Source: Favolaschia claudopus
Taxonomy: Eukaryota > Basidiomycota > Agaricomycetes > Agaricales > Mycenaceae
Assembly (NCBI GenBank): GCA_037176885.1
Contig: JAWWNJ010000035.1
Location: 1,426,001 to 1,490,000, forward strand
Length of the DNA: 64,000 nt
Direction: 5' to 3'
Position numbers and translations under genes: made by a program. The first letter of the stretch is position 1. Every line of letters begins with the position of its first letter. Shown here piece by piece: positions 57,578 through 64,000 of the stretch. Under the pieces are notes generated by a model. That model ran no database searches. It was not told the origin of the DNA and was given only the letters and a program-made list of their open reading frames with translations.

Positions 57578-59466
57578 ATGTTATCCCGCTTCCCCATGCT
57601 GCGAGCCAGCGCGTCGGGCCGAGTCCTCAGACACGGGGCGTTGTCTAGGACGTTTGCGACTTCTCAACGAAGTAAGTAATTCGTACGCTCGTTATGGGTT
57701 GTGGATTGCTTGACGTCTGGGAATGCTTCTCAGGCGTGAAGCATTCTCAGCGACCGAGCCCCACGGATGCTAATGATTATTCTGCCTTGCAGGGAGCGAG
57801 ATGAAGAAGATTGCGGTCGCGAACCCAGTCGTCGAGCTCGATGGCGACGAGATGACCCGTATTATTTGGAAGAAGATCAGGGAAGAGGTAAGTTGCGCCT
57901 GTCTGTCCATAGACCCTATCAACTCCAAGCCTTGACTAATTATTACTTTATTAACAGCTTATTCTTCCTTATCTTCAACTCGACATCAAGTACTACGATC
58001 TGGGATTGGAGTACCGCGACGAGACGAACGACAAGGTCACTGTTGAGGCTGCCAATGCTATTCTCCAGCACAAAGTCGGTATTAAATGCGCGACTATCAC
58101 CCCTGATGAGGCGCGTGTGGGTGGAATTCAAGCTCAAGGAAATGTGGCGGAGCCCGAACGGAACTGTACGTTTGCTGGCAGCTCCTGGGCAATAATTCGT
58201 CTGAACGCCATCTAGATCCGCAACATTCTCGGCGGTACAGTCTTCCGGGAGCCCCATTATCCTCGACCGCATTCCCAAGCCTATCCTGGGCTGGAAGAAA
58301 CCCATTGTCATTGGGCGTCATGCATTCGGTGACCAGGTAAACTCTGCGCGTCTAGCTGCTACGCTATGCAAAACAACTGAGCGCCGTCGTAGTATCGCGC
58401 TACCGATTTCGTGGCTCCTGGACCGGGTAAACTGCAAATGGTCTACACGCCCGCAGATGGGTCTGAAGCAACCACGCTCAACGTGTACGACTTTGTCGGA
58501 CGGGGTGTCGCGATGACCATGTACAATACCGACGACGTGCGTGGACGTTTTATCTTCAATTGAAGGCGAATACAACTCACCGAGATCTGTAGTCCATCTC
58601 CGGCTTTGCGCACTCTTCTTTCAAGATGGCGCTTGCAAAGAAGATGCCGCTCTTCATGTCCACGAAGAACACTATCCTCAAGAAATACGACGGCCGCCTT
58701 CAAGGATATCTTCCAGGAGATCTACGACTCGTGCGACATGCCATTTGTTTTTTCTTCCGCCCTCGTAATGCTAACTGCCATACAGACAATACAAACCCCT
58801 CTTCGACGACGCGCGCGATCTACTACGAGCACCGTCTCATCGACGACATGGTCGCACAGGCCGTCAAGTCCTCCGGTGGATTCGTCTGGGCGACGAAGAA
58901 CTACGATGGCGACGTGCAGAGCGACATCCTCGCGCAAGGCTTCGGTTCCCTCGGCATGATGACCAGCGAGCTCATCACCCCCGACGGGCAGGTTATCGAG
59001 TCTGAGGCCGCTCATGGTACGTATCCTCTTTCCCTCTTCCCCCTCTTCTCCACTAAACTAACCACTCTTCCTCAACCACAGGCACCGTCACCCGGCACTA
59101 CCGCGAATACCAAAAAGGCAACGAAACCTCCACCCAACCCTGTCGCCTCCATCTTCGCCTGGACCCGCGGCCTCCTGCACCGTGCCAAGCTCGACGACAA
59201 CGCCCCTCTGCGCACCTTCTGCGAGGGCGCTCGAGGCGGCGTGCGTGGAGGTGATTGACCAGGACGGTGTTATGACCAAGGATCTGGCGTTGGCGATCCA
59301 TGGGAAGGATATGAAGCGCGAGCATTGGGTTATTACGGATGTGTACATGGATGCTGTTAAGGTGCGTTTCGTTTTTTTCAAAGTCCGCATCTGGTGTGGG
59401 GGGACTGACGACGGATTTTAGGCTAAGCTGCAGAAGAAGCTCGATGCACGGAAGGCGAAGCTGTAG
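57578..59466 (+). CDS. IDP1: NADP-dependent isocitrate dehydrogenase
   Basis: Converts isocitrate to 2-oxoglutarate with NADP, supplying NADPH. Residues 1-33 are a mitochondrial presequence rich in Arg/Ser ([20 protein letters not shown]). Mature part: [40 protein letters not shown] (substrate Ser), [47 protein letters not shown] (catalytic region), [14 protein letters not shown] and [13 protein letters not shown]. The C-terminus is Ala-Lys-Leu, a peroxisomal PTS1 tripeptide. Intron 1 (57672-57792) separates the presequence from an internal Met at 57801. As written, six one-base insertions break the frame (58119-58121, 58252-58255, 58697-58698, about 58815, 59133-59135, 59225-59227), all in G/C runs or GC repeats. 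The family match on both sides of each is perfect, so I read them as sequence errors. Confidence 0.9.
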
Positions 59467-59732
59467 AGTAAAATTTGCTTTGCGTTGGACATTTGTGTAG
59501 TGTTGTAGAAAGCATGTAACATTCATTGATTCATCCCTCAATATCATTCATGGTCTTTGCGGAATTTTGTTTTCTACGGACTTGAAATTATTTAAGTCGC
59601 GTCTACGTCGGAAGATTGAAGCCGCCGACAAACAAGGCCAACAAACTCAGCCTGGTTTCCTCCTCCCCCCATCCTCGAAGCATTAACTTGCTTCTACGTT
59701 CGCCCTCTGCCCCCCACCCCAAGACTCCCGCA

Positions 59733-62667
59733 ATGGCTACGGAACTCTCCCAGCAATACGCATGTCAGTAGCCCTCTCCGTCGCCGAAAAAAGAGCTCCG
59801 ATTTTTCTCTCTTTATCGGCATTATTTTGCGGCTTTTTGGAGGGGTATTGGACTTCACTTCAAGCGCGCTGGCGAATTTTGCCCGCAGAAAAAAAAAACA
59901 CCCCCGCTGCATTCGACGCCGTACGACGAGCGTTTGGCGATCTTGGCCGAGGGTTTGGCGATGGCACATGTTATTCTGTGGTGGATCGAGAACACGCACA
60001 GTCGTCGGAGACGAGCCTTCAGTGCTGCAGAATTGGCCGCAGAATGCGACGAATGGCCTTTGGAGGTCGCCTTCCGCCTCCTGTGCCGTTTCTGCACCTT
60101 CATCGGGCTGTGCGGAGGAACGTGGAATCCGACCAGCCATATCGCAATCTGTGTCGTTGAGGGGGTCGTCGGTAGTGACGGTCAATTCCCTCCCGCTCCG
60201 CATTTTCGTCGATCGTACGAACTATTTTAGTCTCCCGCTTTTCGGTGTTTCTCGATCTCGGCGACTCGGTGATTTCTGACCTCATTTTTCTAGTCCGCGC
60301 CCAAAAAACCCTTGGCCTCGTCGGGGCCTCCCCCAGATTACGCAATCGCACCGAATTTCGAGGGTCCCCGACGTTGCTGCGCGTGTGTACCATTATAGCG
60401 CTGATGGAAGACTGTATGCATATGCTTTGCCCACTGGGTGAGTCCATCCATTCATGGTGCTTGTAACCTACTCATCTTCTTGCGCAGGGTGCGGATCTTC
60501 CAAGCAGAGGGAGCCCAACTTCTCCTGGACCTCCCCATCCCCAACGTCGTCGACATCAAGTTCTCCCCTCGCGGAACTTATCTCTCGACGTGGGAGCGTC
60601 CTGTCAAACTCGAAGATGGGTCGCAACACAAAAATCTCCGCGTATTCTCCTCTTCGACCGGAGAGGAGCTTGTCGCCTTTACTCAAAAAAGTCAAGATGG
60701 CTGGGACCTTCAGTACACCGTCTCCGAGTCGCATGCGATCCGGCTTGTTGGCGCTGAGATTCAGGTCTTCCGTCCCTCGGAGTGGTCGAAGGGGGTCGTC
60801 GACAAGCTCAAGGTCGAAGGCGCTACGAGCGTCTCCCTGAGTCCCGGCCCTCAACCCCTCTGTTGCGGTGTTTATTGCCGAGAAAAAGGTGCGCGTTTTC
60901 TTCCGCTTCCGCGCCCCGATCTCATGATATATCCCTTGACAGGGCCAACCAGCAAGCATCAGAAATCTACGGTTTGCTCACCCTCAACAGCCCGCCCACT
61001 TGCCAGAAGACATTCTTTAAGGCGGACCGAGCACAAATCAAGTGGAATGATCTAGGAACGCAGGTTTTGCTCCTCACACAAACAGAGGTCGACAACTCTA
61101 ACAAGAGCTATTACGGCGAGACGGGGATGTATCTCCTCAGTGCTGCGGGAAATTTCGACTGTCGGGTGACTCTCGATAAAGAAGGTCCCATCCACGACTT
61201 TGCTTGGAGTCCGACCTCCAAGGAATTCGGTGTCGTATACGGATGTGCGTCGTTGCTTCTTCCCGACATCTACGCGGCCGTAATTAACCTACCTATTTTC
61301 AGTCATGCCCGCCAAGACTATGCTATTCGACCAACGAGTGCGCACGATCTACGACTTTGGCTCATCCCCGCACAACTTCATCTCCTTCAACCCCCAAGGC
61401 CGCCTCATCGCGCTCGCCGGCTTCGGCAACCTTGCTGGCAAAATGGACATCTTCGACCGTCGCTCCCTCTCCAAAGTCTGCTCCATCGACGCGCCGAACA
61501 CCTCTTACTGCGACTGGTCCCCAGACGGCCGCTTCCTCATGACCGCCACGCTCTCCCCGCGCCTGCGCGTCGACAACGGCATCAAGATCTTCCACTGCAG
61601 CGGCCCGCTCATGCACGTGCAGCTCGTGGAAGAGCTCTACCAGGCTTCGTGGCGGCCTACGCCCGTAAGACAAAGTCCGCGCCCTTTGCGCAGACGCTGC
61701 CTGTTGCGCCGGCGCCGAGTGCGAGCGTCCAGGCGCATGCCGCCATTGCCAAGCCTGTGCCGACAAGGCCAGCTGGTGCGTACCGACCCCCCGGCGCGCG
61801 CGGGCCTCGCGACGCCGGCGATATTCAGCGCGAGGACGAAGGTGGGGCGGCGCGGGTGCCGTCGAATGGGACGGCGACGCCGCCGCGGCCGTATAGCCGG
61901 AGTCCGGCGCCGCCTGGGGCGCACAGCCCGCCGAATGGGCATGCAGGGGGGTACGGGGCGCAGAATGGTGGGGGGAGGAGGCATGTGCCTGGTGCGGCGG
62001 CGCATACGCCGAGTCCGGGGCCGGAGGGTGGGGAGAGGAAGAGTAATCGGAAGAGGAAGGGGAAGAAGGAGGGTGGTGCGGGAGGGGGCGAGGAGGGGCA
62101 GGGGCAGGAGGGTGGTGCGGGGCAGGGAAGGGAACAGGGGACAGGGTGGGAATCACGAGAATAACAATAACAATAACAATCGGAGCAAGCGGAAGCCGAA
62201 GGGAGAGCGGGGAGCTCCGAATGGGGAGCAGGGCGAGGCGTCAAGGCGCGGTTCTGTTGATGTCGCGCCGGCGACGACGCCTGTGAGCGGCGATGCTCCT
62301 GCTCCTCCTCCAACAACGGCAAGCCGCAACAACAACAACAACTGCAGAATGGGAACGGCAATGGGACGACGTTGTATATCCCGCCGCCTGATCTCCAAGT
62401 CGATGGAGAGGCGTTGCTCACGAGCGGGGTGGACGGTGCTTTGGATCCTGCTGCGAAGAAGGCGAGGAATCTCAATAAGAAGGTATGATCATTATATCGT
62501 CCTCAGCTGTCCTGGCGTTCAATCAAATGAAATGGCGTGTAGCTCAAGGCCATCGAGGAACTCAAGGAGAAGGCAAACGCGGAGAACGGCTGGAAGCGAC
62601 GCAGCTGAAGAAGATGGAGGGCGAGGCAGAGATACGGAAAGAGTTAGCGGGTTTGGGGAGTGTATAA
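59733..62667 (+). CDS. EIF2A: Eukaryotic translation initiation factor eIF2A
   Basis: WD-repeat factor that can deliver initiator tRNA to the 40S subunit. Start MATELSQQYA at 59733, a 530-nt intron 1, then FRAQKTLGLVGASP, VRIFQAEGAQLLLDLPIPNV, IKFSPRGTYLSTWERP, and KTFFKADRAQIKWNDLGTQV. The propeller continues with GPIHDFAWSPTSKEFGVVYG, NFISFNPQGRLIALAGFGNL, YCDWSPDGRFLMTATLSPRL and NGIKIFHCSGPLMHVQL. A long low-complexity Gly/Pro/Arg linker leads to the C-terminal helix (LKAIEELKEK, then RLEATQLKKMEGEAEIRKEL). Single-base frame breaks are seen at C5 (60330-60334), GGG (60362-60364), CCCC (60855-60858), AAA (60963-60965), near 61660, near 61805, near 62145 and near 62570. Both sides always match the family. 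Identity sure; sequence accuracy not. Confidence 0.88.
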
Positions 62668-63428
62668 TCCCTACTGGCTCCGCGCGTCTGTTGTATAGTA
62701 TGTAGTACTTATCCCATACTATAGCTACTGCTGCTACTTATCAGACCTCTCGTCCGTTGTTATTTACGCATATACGCTCTGTCTGTACACGCTCTGCATT
62801 TTCGTTTGGTGGTTTATCGTTTCGTTATTTAGAGAACACGATCTGTTACCCGTGCGCAAAGACAGAGGGGAGATACTGAGAAATATGAAGAGCTCTCTCG
62901 TCTTTGTCCGCCAAGACGGCCGACAATCAATGCAGCAGATCCATTGGCTCAACGGACTCGATGGAAACTTGCACAGACGCTTCGCGTTATGAATATGCCG
63001 GCGAGAGATTCGGAGTGGATTTGCAAGTGACTATGTATGGCGAGGCAAATGGCAGGAGCAACAAAGTCCACGTTATTGGAGTCATGAACCGAGTCTTCAA
63101 GTCTTTTGGAAAGATGATTCAGGTCGACGTGACCAGTACGAGGAACTTGGATTGAAGGGTCACAGGCAGGACTGTGTGGGCCAGAGGTTTTGCTCGAGCA
63201 AAATGAATCTTGACGTTGGATCGGCAGCCGAAGAATTCGAGTGAAAAAGAACATTGACAGGACAGGATTACGGAGGTCGAGAAAGCAGCGAAAGCGAATA
63301 AACATATTCAGCATGAATGTGCTACGGTACAGGCTCTGTCAGCATGTGTCAGCATATTGTAGGAATACTCAAGGAACACTAAGAGCAAAAACGGCATTTT
63401 CGTCAGCATTGAAGGCATTAGTAAGTGC

Positions 63429-63721
63429 GTCGAACTGGTGGGGATGAAGGCGAGAGGACCGCTTTATAGCTGGAGTCTGGCACGGATGTCTTCACGAATG
63501 AAGTAGTCAGAGAGCACAGTGAACACAGGGACGTACTGACCTTCGTTCTTGTCCAATTGTCGCGTTTGTAGATGGTATTTAGTCCTGGGCATGCCGTCAC
63601 CGACTCGGCCATATTCACATGCCGGACAACTTCAAAGTTTGCGCCGCGAAAGTCTGCAAAGTAAAGTCAGAGTGAACTTGTAGGGTTAGTATATAATGAA
63701 TACTTTGTTGCGCATGCTACA
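63429..63721 (-). CDS. Possible small spliced gene, unrecognised
   Basis: On the minus strand an intron-like segment with a good branch point (TACTAAC) and TTGCAG acceptor ends near 63651. It is followed by the protein-like frame FRGANFEVVRHVNMAESVTA and a second GT-AG segment (about 63535-63485). Two reading frames are possible and I recognise neither. Weak. Confidence 0.2.
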
Positions 63722-63870
63722 CGAAAACATGTGCAGAGTGTAGGGATGATGATCGTCGCGCATTTTAAATTTTGGTTGGATTCGTCCCCACTCGTAGCGA
63801 CTGTTGAGCCTGAGCCCGTTTGCCCGTCATTCCGTCTCAGGATCGGACCTGTTGATGGATAAGTAAGCCC

Positions 63871-63877
63871 TATATAA
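63871..63877 (+). promoter_or_regulatory. TATA box of the right-edge gene
   Basis: TATATAA, 70 bp before the ATG at 63947, followed by a C/T-rich leader (CATCCTCCCTCCCGC). Strong core promoter by position. Confidence 0.55.
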
Positions 63878-63946
63878 GCATGAGCTCTTCCTCCTCAGAG
63901 AAATAACCGCTGACCTTTGTGCATCCTCCCTCCCGCTACACTCACC

Positions 63947-64000
63947 ATGCGTCTGGCCCAACTCACGGCCATCGCCCTGTTCACCACCCTCGCCACCGGC
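63947..64000 (+). CDS. Secreted protein, 5' end only
   Basis: Eighteen codons are visible (MRLAQLTAIALFTTLATG): a basic start, a hydrophobic core and small residues, a typical signal peptide. The mature protein is outside the window, so nothing else can be said. The ATG context (CTCACCATGCG) and the upstream TATA box support the start. Confidence 0.6.
   Translation, partial: MRLAQLTAIALFTTLATG

Larger units (their letters stand above)
62668..63946. other. 1.3 kb intergenic stretch
   Basis: Between eIF2A and the secreted protein. A minus-strand candidate gene is listed separately. An 83-codon plus frame at 62904-63155 has no recognisable feature. Confidence 0.4.

Noticed and set aside
59694..60203. 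Minus-strand 169-codon frame over eIF2A exon 1 and intron 1
   Set aside because: No family signature or promoter seen; kept only as a remark in the long-intron finding.
61362..62156. Proline-rich minus-strand open frame of 264 codons
   Set aside because: Antisense shadow of the GC-rich eIF2A linker; composition explained by the opposite strand.

Overview
The window is nuclear DNA of a filamentous fungus, almost certainly a mushroom-forming basidiomycete (Agaricomycetes). Genes are dense and lie on both strands. They are cut by many 50-60 nt GT-AG introns, and some exons are only 10-11 nt. Gene content fits: WSC-domain protein, AA14-type oxygenase, a lineage-expanded F-box family and a basidiomycete-type membrane-anchored aspartic protease. 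The genus is not determined.

Layout. 1-8 kb: a truncated short-chain dehydrogenase, an MFS drug-type transporter and the mitochondrial GTP/GDP carrier GGC1, all on the minus strand. 8.3-10.3 kb: an ACS-family MFS transporter (+). 10.6-42.2 kb is dominated by an F-box-like multigene family. It has two minus-strand copies (A, B), three plus-strand copies (C, D, E) and a decayed 3' relic beside C. Between them sit a WSC-domain protein, an unrecognised multipass membrane protein, a different single-exon F-box protein, a degenerate PP2C-like protein, a second MFS paralog, a THI20-type thiamine enzyme and an AA14 lytic polysaccharide monooxygenase. 43-53 kb: carnitine acetyltransferase, RecQ helicase and aspartic protease. 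53-64 kb: a tandem pair of DJ-1/PfpI proteins, NADP-isocitrate dehydrogenase, eIF2A and the start of a secreted protein.

The strongest new pattern is the F-box family. All five full copies have a first exon of exactly 522 nt. Each also carries the same three-block sequence 25-60 bp upstream of its ATG (CACGNGA, then YYGTGAC, then ACGCG). That looks like a duplicated promoter module kept with each gene. Other points are a PP2C relative with all visible metal-binding motifs changed, an isocitrate dehydrogenase with both a mitochondrial presequence and a C-terminal AKL, and an array of short TTTGTCCGAACCGG repeats upstream of it.

Caution: from about 53.9 to 62.6 kb conserved genes carry many one-base frame breaks, mostly one base too many in G or C runs. 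A similar break sits at the GGC1 start. Because IDP and eIF2A are housekeeping genes, these are most simply base-calling or assembly errors, and protein models there need correction. Coordinates for spliced genes are outer CDS limits; introns were placed by eye.
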